Source of the DNA: Chitinophagales bacterium
Lineage (GTDB): Bacteria; Bacteroidota; Bacteroidia; Chitinophagales; Chitinophagaceae
Direction: 5' to 3'
DNA: 64,000 nucleotides
NCBI GenBank assembly: GCA_020636505.1
Contig: JACJXR010000008.1
Coordinates: forward strand, 47,859-111,858
A program made the position numbers and the translations under genes. Below are positions 1 through 8,147 of the stretch, piece by piece. How positions within the stretch are numbered: position 1 is the stretch's first letter; each line of letters opens with the position of its first letter. Under the pieces are notes generated by a model that made no database searches, was not told the DNA's origin, and saw only the letters and a program-made list of their open reading frames with translations.

Positions 1-214
1 TGTCGGCGTCTTTGGCCATATCTATCGCGCTCTTGTTCTCGTCCAGAAAAGCCTTCTGAATACGTATGTAATGCGATGAGTCTTTCTGGTCGAGTATACC
101 ATACACAACCGTTACCTGCCTATATGGTGCCGTGACCGTGAAATCTTCAGAACAACTGCTAAAGCCTGTAACAGCCAAAACAGCCAAAAGTGATGCTACT
201 ATTAGATTCTTCAT
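1..214 (-). CDS. Lipoprotein of unknown function, 3' part cut off by window edge
   Basis: The reading frame opens at an ATG at 214 and runs off the left edge after 71 codons, so only the N-terminus is visible. It begins MKNLIVASLL, has a hydrophobic stretch and a lipobox FSSC with Cys21, so it should be a signal-peptidase II substrate. The mature part (TAPYRQVTVVYGILDQKDSS) resembles the start of Bacteroidota lipoproteins of unknown function, but I cannot assign a family. A TATCTTTG -7 element lies on the minus strand at 241-248. It is transcribed away from the sigma factor gene. What is seen is the signal and lipobox; the rest is inference. Confidence 0.75.
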   Translation of the reverse strand, partial: MKNLIVASLLAVLAVTGFSSCSEDFTVTAPYRQVTVVYGILDQKDSSHYIRIQKAFLDENKSAIDMAKDAD

Positions 215-240
215 CTGTTGCTAATAAAAATAGAAGGTGA

Positions 241-248
241 CAAAGATA
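241..248 (-). promoter_or_regulatory. Candidate -7 element TATCTTTG for the truncated lipoprotein gene
   Basis: The plus strand reads CAAAGATA, which is TATCTTTG on the minus strand and matches the Bacteroidota -7 consensus TAnnTTTG. It lies 27 bases upstream of the ATG at 214. No good TTTG -33 partner is seen at 19 bases. Confidence 0.4.
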
Positions 249-453
249 ACAGAATACCGGCAAGTTTACGAAAACCGTCCACCATACAAGGTATTATGAT
301 ATATAAATGACAATACTATATATTTACAACCTTCCGATATGTATGTGATTCTATAAAAAATGTGTTTACTTGGTCTAACATTACCGCATATACCTGCGTC
401 TGTATGAGTAGGTTAATAATATAAGCGGATTTATGTGCTAAAGAACAAACAGA

Positions 454-1050
454 TTGGCCCTTAGTAAAAACAACTCGGCTCCACCCTCCCATGTAGGCGG
501 AGGGGTGTCTGTATGGGATAATACCACCATACTGATACAGGAGTGTATTGCCCGGAACCGAGAAGCACAAAAAGCACTGTATGATAAATACGCCCCCACG
601 GCATACAGCCTGATAAAGCGCTACACAAGGCACGACGAATTGGCGGCAGAAATGCTCAACGATGCTTTTTACAAAGTGCTTACGAAGCTGGAGCAATATT
701 CTCACGAAGGCTCCTTTGAGGGTTGGATACGCAGGATAGTCGTGAACACCGTAACAGACCATTTACGAAAACATATTCGCAAAAGAGAGCATGAGGTTCT
801 GACAGATGTCCCCGAAAATGTATCGTTTGACAACGATATAGTCGGAGGTATGTCTTACAAGGAACTGTTGGTGTTGGTACACGAGCTGCCGGATATGCAG
901 CGTGCGGTGTTCAACATGTATGTATTTGAAGATTATAAACATAAAGAGATAGCGGAAGTATTAGACACGACAGAAGGAAACAGCAGGTGGTATCTTAACG
1001 ATGCCCGTAAACGATTGAAGGAAAAAATTTATTCGGTAATGAAGCGTTAA
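454..1050 (+). CDS. ECF-type RNA polymerase sigma factor (sigma-70 family)
   Basis: This 198-residue frame is an extracytoplasmic-function sigma factor, which directs RNA polymerase to a small regulon, usually in response to envelope signals. Region 2 is visible at about residues 30-95 (ALYDKYAPTAYSLIKRYT, then LEQYSHEGSFEGWIRRIVVN). Region 4 is at about 130-190 (LPDMQRAVFNMYVFEDYKHK, EIAEVLDTTEGN). The start is uncertain: the longest frame begins with TTG at 454, a GTG lies at 505, and no in-frame ATG precedes region 2. A GC-rich hairpin (482-507) covers this stretch. The next gene starts 5 bases after the stop and has an anti-sigma-like N-terminus, so the two probably form an operon. Family is certain; start and regulon are not. 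Confidence 0.88.
   Translation: MALSKNNSAPPSHVGGGVSVWDNTTILIQECIARNREAQKALYDKYAPTAYSLIKRYTRHDELAAEMLNDAFYKVLTKLEQYSHEGSFEGWIRRIVVNTVTDHLRKHIRKREHEVLTDVPENVSFDNDIVGGMSYKELLVLVHELPDMQRAVFNMYVFEDYKHKEIAEVLDTTEGNSRWYLNDARKRLKEKIYSVMKR
482..507 (+). promoter_or_regulatory. GC-rich hairpin over the sigma factor start region
   Basis: CACCCTCC (482-489) can pair with GGAGGGGTG (499-507), giving 8 base pairs with one bulged G and a 9-base loop. It contains the alternative GTG start at 505 and lies 28 bases after the TTG at 454. It could limit translation of the sigma factor or simply be coding sequence with chance pairing. Confidence 0.3.
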
Positions 1051-1055
1051 TTGAT

Positions 1056-2858
1056 ATGGAAGAACGCAGGAACAACATAGACGAGTTTTTCCGCCAAAAC
1101 ATGGGCAACCATGCCGAGGCTCCGCCTCCCGTAGTTTGGGACAGGCTGGAGCAACGCTTGGACAGTTCGGGTGGAAGAAAAAAACCTTTCCCGTTTTGGT
1201 GGATAGGTGCCATTGGCGTGGTGGTGATGGTGTCTGCTACATTGATAGCGGGCAGCCTCGTAAGCGACAATCGACCGACGACGGTCGATGTAGAACAAGT
1301 TGAGACAAACACTCAACCCACATTGCTTGAGACAAAGATCGCCCAAGCGGAAATCACTACGCCCGAATCTGTACCGACACCACCGGTGCCACAAAACACA
1401 TTGCCCACAAACGATCCAATAGCCGCTCATCAACCGAAAACAACCTCGTCCAACATTCCTGCAACCGAACCTTCCAAATCATATCAAACCAATAATAACA
1501 ATAACAACGACAACCATACCGATAACAATCATCCTGTGGCTCAGGCAACTGCAAGGCAGCCTGAGCAGACAGTAGCCGCTTTGCCGAAACGTGGCAAAGC
1601 ATCTCCAAATTTAATTGCGTCAACAGCCCCTATGGCCTCATCACCTGTCAGCGCAAACCCAATATATCCATCAGGAAAATTGAGAATGACAGAACCTGAA
1701 GCTGAGGCTATTAAGCCGGCGGATGCTACGGCCATTCAAGCTCCGGTAACCTCCCAAGCCACAGTTGTAGCGATGCCGAAACCGGTGTTCGCATCAGGAC
1801 TGCCGTCAACATTGTTTGAAGAAGAGCAAGCCTCCGATGCAGGGTTTGCAACACCTTCCGAAATACTACCGGCAAGTGCCATGACGTCTGCTATACCGAT
1901 GGAAGACACATCCAAGAAGAAAAAGCTGTTTAAAAAATCAGACACTTCTCAACTGAACGATACGGAAAAAGAAGTGGTGACCAACGAGCCTAAGAAAGTA
2001 AAAACCAAAACAGCCTCGGGCAAATTGCCGATAGAGGCAGGTATCAAGCTTGGTTTCTCCAAAGGGTTTAATAGCGGTTGGCGTGCAGACAGGTGGGTGA
2101 TAGCTCCTTATGCGGAGTACAGGTTGCCATACAACTTCTCCGTGGCGATACAACCTGCATACTCATCCGGTAAGGTGAACAAAGCCGGATTGCAATTTAC
2201 AGACAAGGGATATCATGAAGTAACAGGCAACAGGTTCGATTCTACCAGGAGAATTTCAGCAGGACACATAGACAGCAGTGTGCTTACTCCGAACCCTCCT
2301 GATACTGTATTCTATACATACAGCTATGTACATACTTACGATTCTGTACAAGTGAGTTATACATCCAAGCAAAACACGCTTTGGGAAGTGGAGATACCTT
2401 TGATATTGAAATACCGCATCAACAGGAATCTGACGGTGTTTGCAGGTGGATCTGCGACCATCAGTTCGGTAGTGGAAACAGTGGAAACCATTGACAGATA
2501 TTCGGGACTTACAAAAACATATCTGCAAGAAGCTGTTCCACAATCATATTACGTGACACAGCCCAACCAAGCACCTCCTCCCGGGCCGCAGAAGTTGGAC
2601 CCTACTACCTTGTTCTCGCACAGTACGGATCCATTCAGCACCTTCACTCCTGTGAATATGCAAACCTCGGGAGTCAAAACGCTGACCAGATATGGGTATA
2701 TGATAGGTGTATCGGCAACTCTTAAAGACAGATGGATGGTGGATGTGATGATGCATCAGTCGGGTGTGGATGCAACCGCTGTGCCTGATAAGAATATTCA
2801 AAAACTGTATACACAACCATACTTCAGAGTAATGGTGGGGTATAAGTTGATAAAATAA
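1056..2858 (+). CDS. Inner-membrane-anchored protein with C-terminal outer-membrane beta-barrel; putative sigma factor partner
   Basis: The 600-residue product starts with about 45 hydrophilic residues (EERRNNIDEFFRQNMGNHAE) with no signal peptide. One transmembrane helix follows at about 48-68 (WWIGAIGVVVMVSATLIAG), then a long low-complexity linker rich in Pro, Thr, Ala and Asn with a poly-Asn tract near 147-152. The last 280 residues or so (IEAGIKLGFSKGFNSGW to the end FRVMVGYKLIK) look like a porin-type beta-barrel ending in alternating hydrophobic residues. Position 5 bases behind an ECF sigma gene and the cytoplasmic N-tail suggest an anti-sigma role with the barrel as envelope sensor. 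That role is inference; the domain layout is seen directly. Confidence 0.75.
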   Translation: MEERRNNIDEFFRQNMGNHAEAPPPVVWDRLEQRLDSSGGRKKPFPFWWIGAIGVVVMVSATLIAGSLVSDNRPTTVDVEQVETNTQPTLLETKIAQAEITTPESVPTPPVPQNTLPTNDPIAAHQPKTTSSNIPATEPSKSYQTNNNNNNDNHTDNNHPVAQATARQPEQTVAALPKRGKASPNLIASTAPMASSPVSANPIYPSGKLRMTEPEAEAIKPADATAIQAPVTSQATVVAMPKPVFASGLPSTLFEEEQASDAGFATPSEILPASAMTSAIPMEDTSKKKKLFKKSDTSQLNDTEKEVVTNEPKKVKTKTASGKLPIEAGIKLGFSKGFNSGWRADRWVIAPYAEYRLPYNFSVAIQPAYSSGKVNKAGLQFTDKGYHEVTGNRFDSTRRISAGHIDSSVLTPNPPDTVFYTYSYVHTYDSVQVSYTSKQNTLWEVEIPLILKYRINRNLTVFAGGSATISSVVETVETIDRYSGLTKTYLQEAVPQSYYVTQPNQAPPPGPQKLDPTTLFSHSTDPFSTFTPVNMQTSGVKTLTRYGYMIGVSATLKDRWMVDVMMHQSGVDATAVPDKNIQKLYTQPYFRVMVGYKLIK

Positions 2859-2956
2859 AGATGTAGAAGAATTGTAAGAAATGTGTGTGGCATGCTAACA
2901 AAAATGTATATCGTAACGTCTAATGGTTATAGTAGTGTTCATGAAATACCGTTGAA

Positions 2957-4222
2957 ATGAGAAATGTTCTAACACTCATATTGTCACTGTTGATCTTTGG
3001 TGGCGCATCTGCGCAGACCGTTCTGTCGGGTCAGGTTAGAAGAACCAACGGTGATACCGTAAAGTATCAAACTGTGACATTAAGACCCGACACAACGTCA
3101 ATCCCACCGTTCAACACGATGATCGATACAACCGACTCCATCGGTCGTTACGCGTTTCAAATACCCAATGGAGTACCGAACAATTTCAGGATGTACCTTG
3201 ACATGGTGAACTGTGATAACAATGTGAAAACCGATACTTTGTTTTACAACGGTGCTAACATGAGTTATAACATAACACTCTGTTTCAATATTGTCACACC
3301 GACAGTTGTTAGGGGATATGTGCATTTAGGCAGTCCCGCTAAAAGACCTGTGCCGGGTAGAGCAAGAGTGTATATGATACAGCGTTGCTCGGGCATAGCT
3401 GATACATTGACTTTTATAGACAGTGTACTTACGGATACTAACGGTTATTACGAGTTTGCCAATTATCCCGTGTTTGACCCCAATTGTGGTTTGTTGATGA
3501 GTGCAAGATTGTTGCCAACATCCACTGACTATGAAAAATACTTACCCGCGTATCATCTCACGCAAACGTCTTATGCATTGCGCTGGTACGATGGATTGGT
3601 AATAAGTAAGACTTATGCCGGTAACGGAGTGAATATATTGTTGCCCGAGGCACAAAACCCATTTGGCGGACCTGCGATACTTGCGGGTAAGGCCAGGCTG
3701 AAAGGCACAACAACACTACTGCCTAACAAGGTGATATTCTTAACGGATATGCAGGATGTAACCGTCGCATACAAATATACCGATGGTAACGGCGAGTTTT
3801 CATTTGATAATCTACAGTTCGGTACTTACAAAATGTTTGGAGATGTATGGAATGTGTCCAACCCCGACTTTATTGTTACTGTAAACTCAAGCAATGTGTT
3901 TGTGAAGAACATTGTTTTCTTCGAGGATAATATCGAATTCAAAGGTGGTTATCCGGTAGGTGTGAGCAATGTATCAGGAGACCAGCAGTCGTTGAGCCTG
4001 TTCCCCAACCCGGCTAATGATGTGGTGTACATACGTGGATTGGATGCCATAGACGGCAATAAAAAAGTAACGATAACTTCCATCGAAGGAAAAGTAATAT
4101 CAGGTTATGAATACAGGCCTGCCGCCAAGGTGAGTGTTCCTGTATCGGAACTTACTAAAGGCGTTTACCTTATCAATATAAAAACGGATGCCGGAAACTC
4201 TGTTTTGAAGATGCTTAAATAG
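2957..4222 (+). CDS. Secreted protein with carboxypeptidase-regulatory-like repeats and T9SS type A sorting domain
   Basis: The 421-residue protein has a signal peptide (MRNVLTLILS to about residue 19, ending GASAQ). Three or more beta-sandwich modules follow that resemble CarboxypepD_reg or CnaB-like folds (for example LSGQVRRTNGDTVKYQTVTL and ILAGKARLKGTTTLLPNKVI, with YTDGNGEFSFDNLQFG-type turns). The final 80 residues are a T9SS type A C-terminal domain (SLSLFPNPANDVVYIRG, then GKVISGY, ending GVYLINIKTDAG). It should cross the outer membrane through the type IX system and be attached to the surface. No catalytic motif is seen. It starts 98 bases after the barrel gene and is followed by a strong terminator. 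Confidence 0.85.
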   Translation: MRNVLTLILSLLIFGGASAQTVLSGQVRRTNGDTVKYQTVTLRPDTTSIPPFNTMIDTTDSIGRYAFQIPNGVPNNFRMYLDMVNCDNNVKTDTLFYNGANMSYNITLCFNIVTPTVVRGYVHLGSPAKRPVPGRARVYMIQRCSGIADTLTFIDSVLTDTNGYYEFANYPVFDPNCGLLMSARLLPTSTDYEKYLPAYHLTQTSYALRWYDGLVISKTYAGNGVNILLPEAQNPFGGPAILAGKARLKGTTTLLPNKVIFLTDMQDVTVAYKYTDGNGEFSFDNLQFGTYKMFGDVWNVSNPDFIVTVNSSNVFVKNIVFFEDNIEFKGGYPVGVSNVSGDQQSLSLFPNPANDVVYIRGLDAIDGNKKVTITSIEGKVISGYEYRPAAKVSVPVSELTKGVYLINIKTDAGNSVLKMLK

Positions 4223-4253
4223 CAATACTATAAGCCGATGTCATAACTTGCAA

Positions 4254-4277
4254 GCCTCGCCTCCGCGAGGCTTTTTT
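4254..4277 (+). terminator. Intrinsic terminator after the 2957-4222 gene
   Basis: GCCTCGC (4254-4260), loop CTCC and GCGAGGC (4265-4271) form a 7-bp GC-rich stem followed by six T. The T run overlaps the stop codon of the convergent zapA gene. Confidence 0.85.
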
Positions 4278-4569
4278 AATCTTCATTCAATGCATCGTCC
4301 AGTTTTTTGGATAACTCGTCGAAACCTTCTTTCACAAGTGGATGTTGGAATGCACTGAGAGCGCCGTCGGCAGCGTATGAAAGGAGGCACATAGCCACGA
4401 AGTCTTGATCGTCTTTGCCGGCGTAGTTGCTGCGCAGCTCGGTGATCTTGGCATCTGCTTGCTTTACGGCTTTACGGACAGGTTCTTCTTCATCGGGCAT
4501 AATGCGTAACCTATAGCTGCGGCCTGCAAGCCATACATTTATCGGTATCAGTTCTTCGTTGTCTTCCAT
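4276..4569 (-). CDS. zapA: Cell division protein ZapA
   Basis: The 97-residue protein matches ZapA, a cytoplasmic factor that binds and bundles FtsZ filaments at the division site. Family features are the N-terminal beta hairpin (IPINVWLAGRSYRLRI, residues 7-22), the acidic turn with conserved Arg (DEEEPVRKAVKQAD, 26-39) and the helix IEL-type segment KITELRSNYAG leading to a C-terminal helix (DFVAMCLLSYAADG onward). Length is normal for the family. It begins with ATG at 4569, 3 bases after the stop of lspA, so it is very probably cotranscribed with lspA as the downstream gene. Confidence 0.9.
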   Translation of the reverse strand: MEDNEELIPINVWLAGRSYRLRIMPDEEEPVRKAVKQADAKITELRSNYAGKDDQDFVAMCLLSYAADGALSAFQHPLVKEGFDELSKKLDDALNED

Positions 4570-4572
4570 AGA

Positions 4573-5211
4573 CTATTCGGTTGCGCCGACAACTTCGGTC
4601 TCGGGTTGGTGTTTTTGCAAAAACCTCTTTTGGAAAAGTATGAGGGTGATGACACCAATCGATATCGCCGCATCGGCAATGTTGAATATAGCACCGAAAA
4701 ATACAAAATCATCGCCACCGAAGAAAGGAACCCATTGGGGTAGTGTGGTATCAACGAGTGGAAAGTACAGCATGTCCACAACGCGGCCGTGAAACAGTTG
4801 TCCGTAGCCTTCGCCGAACGGAACCATTTTTGCCAAATGGAAGGTACTTTCCGTGAATATCATTCCATAGAAGGTACTGTCTATCAAGTTGCCCAATGCA
4901 CCTGCGAGTATCAAAGCACCGCATATGATGGCACCTTTGTGGTAGCCTTTCTTGACGATATTCTTGAGTAAGAAAAAGCCAAAAACAACCGCAACGAGCC
5001 TGAATAATGTTAGTATCAGTTTGCCCGTTGCGGCTTCGTTAAGTTTCATTCCGTATGCCATGCCTTCATTTTCAATGAAGTGCAGCTTGAACCAGTTGCC
5101 GATTATGTTCACTTCCTCACCATAGTAGAACTGGGTTTTGATATAAACTTTTAAAACCTGGTCTGCTATAATGATGAGCAGGATTATCAATAATGCATTT
5201 CTATACTTCAC
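4573..5211 (-). CDS. lspA: Lipoprotein signal peptidase (signal peptidase II)
   Basis: This 212-residue inner-membrane aspartyl protease removes signal peptides from diacylglyceryl-modified prolipoproteins. Four hydrophobic segments are visible. Conserved family blocks are present: ADQVLK (Asp17), FIENEGMAYG (Asn48), GNLID (107-111), VVDMLYFP with catalytic Asp146, and FNIADAAISIG with catalytic Asp180. A loop of about 20 residues between the two catalytic blocks (LPQWVPFFGGDDF) is longer than in Proteobacteria, as is common in Bacteroidota. It serves the many lipoproteins in this window. A TATATTTG element at 5234-5241 (minus strand) may be its -7 box. It precedes zapA by 3 bases. Confidence 0.97.
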   Translation of the reverse strand: MKYRNALLIILLIIIADQVLKVYIKTQFYYGEEVNIIGNWFKLHFIENEGMAYGMKLNEAATGKLILTLFRLVAVVFGFFLLKNIVKKGYHKGAIICGALILAGALGNLIDSTFYGMIFTESTFHLAKMVPFGEGYGQLFHGRVVDMLYFPLVDTTLPQWVPFFGGDDFVFFGAIFNIADAAISIGVITLILFQKRFLQKHQPETEVVGATE

Positions 5212-5294
5212 TGTACAAGTAACTGGTCCGCGGCAAATATAATGCCTGTGCGCGTTAAATGTACCTTATATACGTTAGCACATTGCAAAAATGC

Positions 5295-7502
5295 CTATAA
5301 TCTGCCTCTAAGCGTCAATACCACGTTGCGTCCCGGCATACTCACACCCGATGCAAACACTCGATAGTTCTTATCCATAATGTTTTCCATCGCCAATTGC
5401 ACGCTCATATTGTCATTGATGTTGTACCCTGTTCTCAGGTTGAGCGTGTACCAAGAAGGCATACCCAATGATGTGGCATACTTCAGGTTGTCCTCACCTG
5501 ATGGACTGTAATCCTTCAACCTTTTCCAACCGTTGTACATTACATAAAACTCGCCACTGTACTTCTTCTTGTTGTACATGATGCTTGTTTTGCCGAATAC
5601 GGGTGGTATATGGTCCAAAGGAACAGTAGTGCCTGCATTGTTGTATCTGCCGTAGGTATAGTTGAATGTGTTGTAAAACGTAACATGGTTGAACTTGGCG
5701 GTTATGGCTGCATTCAGTCCGCACACATATGCTTCGGCTTTGTTTTGACTTGCCACCACTTGTGTCAATTGTCCGTCGTACATGATCATGCTTTGTCCAT
5801 TCAGCGTAAACAAGTCTTGCACAATTGCATTATTCAACCAAGTATAATAACCGCCAAGATCCACTTTCAAGTGTTCGTCGTCGGTATAACTTACACCAAG
5901 GTCGGCATTGTAAGAGTACTCAGGCGAAACATCCGGATTGGGCACCACAAGTATCTCACCACCTTGTGATTCGAACACTTTACCGAGGTCGTCGATATTT
6001 GGCGAACGGAACCCTGTAGACCCGTTCAACACAAAACGCCATTGTTTTGCAGGCATGTATATCAAACCGAGGTTGCCGCTGAGGGCATTATTTGTTTGTG
6101 ATGCACTGCTGTACGGGAATGGGAAAAAGGTCTTGTCGTTGAATGTTGCATTCAACTGCACATAGTTGTAACGAATACCATCGTTCAGTATCAACTTGTC
6201 AGGAACGATCTTGTAAATGTGCTGTGCGTATATGGCACCGTAATACATATTGCTACCACCGTCGGGATAGCGTGTGTCCAGACTACTACGAGCACCCGTC
6301 ACTAAATTTTCTCCATATGCAGACGAGCGCACATTGTTGTATTGGCCATCGGTACCAAGGGTTACTTCATGATTGTTCATTTTTTTGCGCAGGTCTATGT
6401 TGTATCCGATAACATCAAGATTGTCTGTACGGTTTTGACGAACATCGTCGCCGAAACTACGTTGATGGCGGCTTTCTTCTATCGATTGATAGTTGACACC
6501 TGCCGTTACTTCATCTACAAATCCGTTGAGGTTGACGGCATTCAATTGATAAGCGGCCATTATCCGTTGTTGCGGACCGTAATACCACTCTGCATAACGT
6601 AGACTATCGTTTTTCATATCTGTCAACCTATCGTAGCGTGGTACGTCCGATGATGTGGACATTTGAAAGTTCAGTGTGTGCTTTATCTTTTCGTTCTGCT
6701 CATACAAGAACTTCTGCATCACGTCCACTTGATTGTAGCCGGTATACTTTTGCAGGTTCTTGTCGCGATTAAGTACCACTCGATCCACATCTCCTATACG
6801 CTCCACATAATAAGTACGCGCGCCGAAGCTGTCGTTGTATGGACTTCTTAGATTACCCTGACGAGTGTGCCCAAACCTGCTGTATGTAACCGATGTGAGT
6901 GAGGCGAACTTTCTCCAACCCAAGTTGAAATCGATATGCCCTGTGTTTTCATTGTTGGCGGAGCTGTATCGTGTCATGAAGTTGGTGTGAACGTCTATGC
7001 CTTTCCATTCGGCAAGTGTGGGTTGTTTGCTTCTGAAAACCATCGCACCGCCCAATGCATCGCTCCCGTATAGTGTGGATGCAGGTCCGTGCAATACTTC
7101 CACAGCCTCCAACATATTATTGTCCAACGTAATGATGTTCTGCAAATGTCCACCACGGTAGATGGCATTGTTCATGCGTACACCGTCCACGATCAACAAT
7201 ACTCTGTTGGCTTCGAAACCACGTATGACAGGGCTACCACCACCTGCTTGGCTTCTTTGAACAAATATGTTGCCTGTTTGCTCAAGCAGTGTGGCGGATG
7301 TTTGCGGCATGGCCCATTCAATTTCTTTCTTGCCTATGGTTTGAATGGTTTGTGCCACATTCTCTTTATGCTCTTTGAACTTGTTGGCCGATATGACCAC
7401 CTCGCCGATTTTTATATCATGTATCTGAGTAGTGTCATTGTCCTGTGCCGATGTATATACGGAAATAGCACAGAGCAATGCAATACATATAATGCGTTGC
7501 AT
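5295..7502 (-). CDS. TonB-dependent outer-membrane receptor, haem/haemoglobin-type subfamily
   Basis: The 735-residue protein has a signal peptide (ending VYTSAQ, about residue 19). A plug domain follows (EVVISANKFKEHKENVAQTI, SPVIRGFEANRVLLIVDGVR, then GPASTLYGSDALGGAM), and then a 22-strand-type barrel ending in a strand with a conserved aromatic/Leu finish (VVLTLRGRL). There is no CarboxypepD_reg N-terminal domain, so it is not SusC-like. The plug and the FRSP and NPDVSPEYSYNADLG blocks (near residues 495-530) resemble the FRAP and NPNL signatures of haem and haemoglobin receptors such as HmuR, which supports haem or a related metal chelate as substrate. Substrate is inference. The small membrane protein gene just upstream (39 bases) may be in the same operon. 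Confidence 0.9.
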   Translation of the reverse strand: MQRIICIALLCAISVYTSAQDNDTTQIHDIKIGEVVISANKFKEHKENVAQTIQTIGKKEIEWAMPQTSATLLEQTGNIFVQRSQAGGGSPVIRGFEANRVLLIVDGVRMNNAIYRGGHLQNIITLDNNMLEAVEVLHGPASTLYGSDALGGAMVFRSKQPTLAEWKGIDVHTNFMTRYSSANNENTGHIDFNLGWRKFASLTSVTYSRFGHTRQGNLRSPYNDSFGARTYYVERIGDVDRVVLNRDKNLQKYTGYNQVDVMQKFLYEQNEKIKHTLNFQMSTSSDVPRYDRLTDMKNDSLRYAEWYYGPQQRIMAAYQLNAVNLNGFVDEVTAGVNYQSIEESRHQRSFGDDVRQNRTDNLDVIGYNIDLRKKMNNHEVTLGTDGQYNNVRSSAYGENLVTGARSSLDTRYPDGGSNMYYGAIYAQHIYKIVPDKLILNDGIRYNYVQLNATFNDKTFFPFPYSSASQTNNALSGNLGLIYMPAKQWRFVLNGSTGFRSPNIDDLGKVFESQGGEILVVPNPDVSPEYSYNADLGVSYTDDEHLKVDLGGYYTWLNNAIVQDLFTLNGQSMIMYDGQLTQVVASQNKAEAYVCGLNAAITAKFNHVTFYNTFNYTYGRYNNAGTTVPLDHIPPVFGKTSIMYNKKKYSGEFYVMYNGWKRLKDYSPSGEDNLKYATSLGMPSWYTLNLRTGYNINDNMSVQLAMENIMDKNYRVFASGVSMPGRNVVLTLRGRL

Positions 7503-7540
7503 ACTGTTTGTTTTAATTTATTGTAATTGTTTTTGTCGCC

Positions 7541-8095
7541 TTATGAGGTTTCGGCCATATGGTTGGGTGGGTGAGGGAGCGTTGGCATCACGATGTTTTT
7601 ATGAAATTTGTTTTGCCAGTCGCCAAATTGTTGTTTGTCGGATATATGAAAATTATAGGTTTCGGAAGAGTAGTGTAGAGGTAGCACCGCCGTTAAAGAA
7701 AGCCAACCTGAAGAACTCTCTTGCATTGGCGATTTTTCATCTTTTTCAAGCAGCTTGTTGAGCATTTTGAACAAACCGTAATCAATATCGTCGTAGTGCC
7801 CGATAAGTGTGGTGGTGTTCCCGTCTGTTGTGGAACGTTTGATGTCAAACATCTGATTGTTGTAACGAATCTCGTTGTTCTTGACCCACGTTACGGCTTG
7901 GGAATCGTGCAGGATGTCGTTCTTCAGAACCAATGTATCTCCGAAACTGCGTTCGGTTTTTATATGATGCACATATTGATAGCAGGCTTGCCGAGCAATA
8001 TTCCATAAGGCATGTCCACTCATTGCCCATATGCAGCATACTGCTACTATGGTAGAAAACAATCTGAGTACTATGTTTTGCTTGTGATCTTTCAC
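7541..8095 (-). CDS. Small one-pass membrane protein of unknown function upstream of TonB receptor
   Basis: I do not recognise this protein. It has a basic N-terminus (VKDHKQN), one hydrophobic segment (IVLRLFSTIVAVCCIWAMSG) and a polar domain of about 150 residues with scattered His and a His/Pro-rich C-terminus (MPTLPHPPNHMAETS). The frame can be extended to a GTG at 8122, but that codon sits inside a hairpin with a T run that looks like the terminator of the upstream Omp28 gene. I therefore prefer the GTG at 8095, just after the hairpin. It is followed after 38 bases by the TonB receptor. Such pairs may handle the same ligand, but nothing here shows that. Confidence 0.6.
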   Translation of the reverse strand: MKDHKQNIVLRLFSTIVAVCCIWAMSGHALWNIARQACYQYVHHIKTERSFGDTLVLKNDILHDSQAVTWVKNNEIRYNNQMFDIKRSTTDGNTTTLIGHYDDIDYGLFKMLNKLLEKDEKSPMQESSSGWLSLTAVLPLHYSSETYNFHISDKQQFGDWQNKFHKNIVMPTLPHPPNHMAETS

Positions 8096-8120
8096 AAAAA
8101 ATGCCCTGCTGATGCAAGGC
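8096..8120 (-). terminator. Intrinsic terminator after the Omp28 genes
   Basis: On the minus strand GCCTTGC, loop ATCA and GCAGGGC form a 7-bp stem (one G-U pair) followed by A and six T. It lies 28 bases past the Omp28 stop at 8148 and inside the 5' extension of the next gene, which bears on that gene's start choice. Confidence 0.65.
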
Positions 8121-8147
8121 ACAAAATACTCATTAATATCTTATTTG

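Noticed and set aside
316..762. Long minus-strand frame opposite the sigma factor gene
   Set aside because: Its sequence has no domain or signal and it runs antisense to a gene with clear sigma factor motifs; it is a shadow frame.
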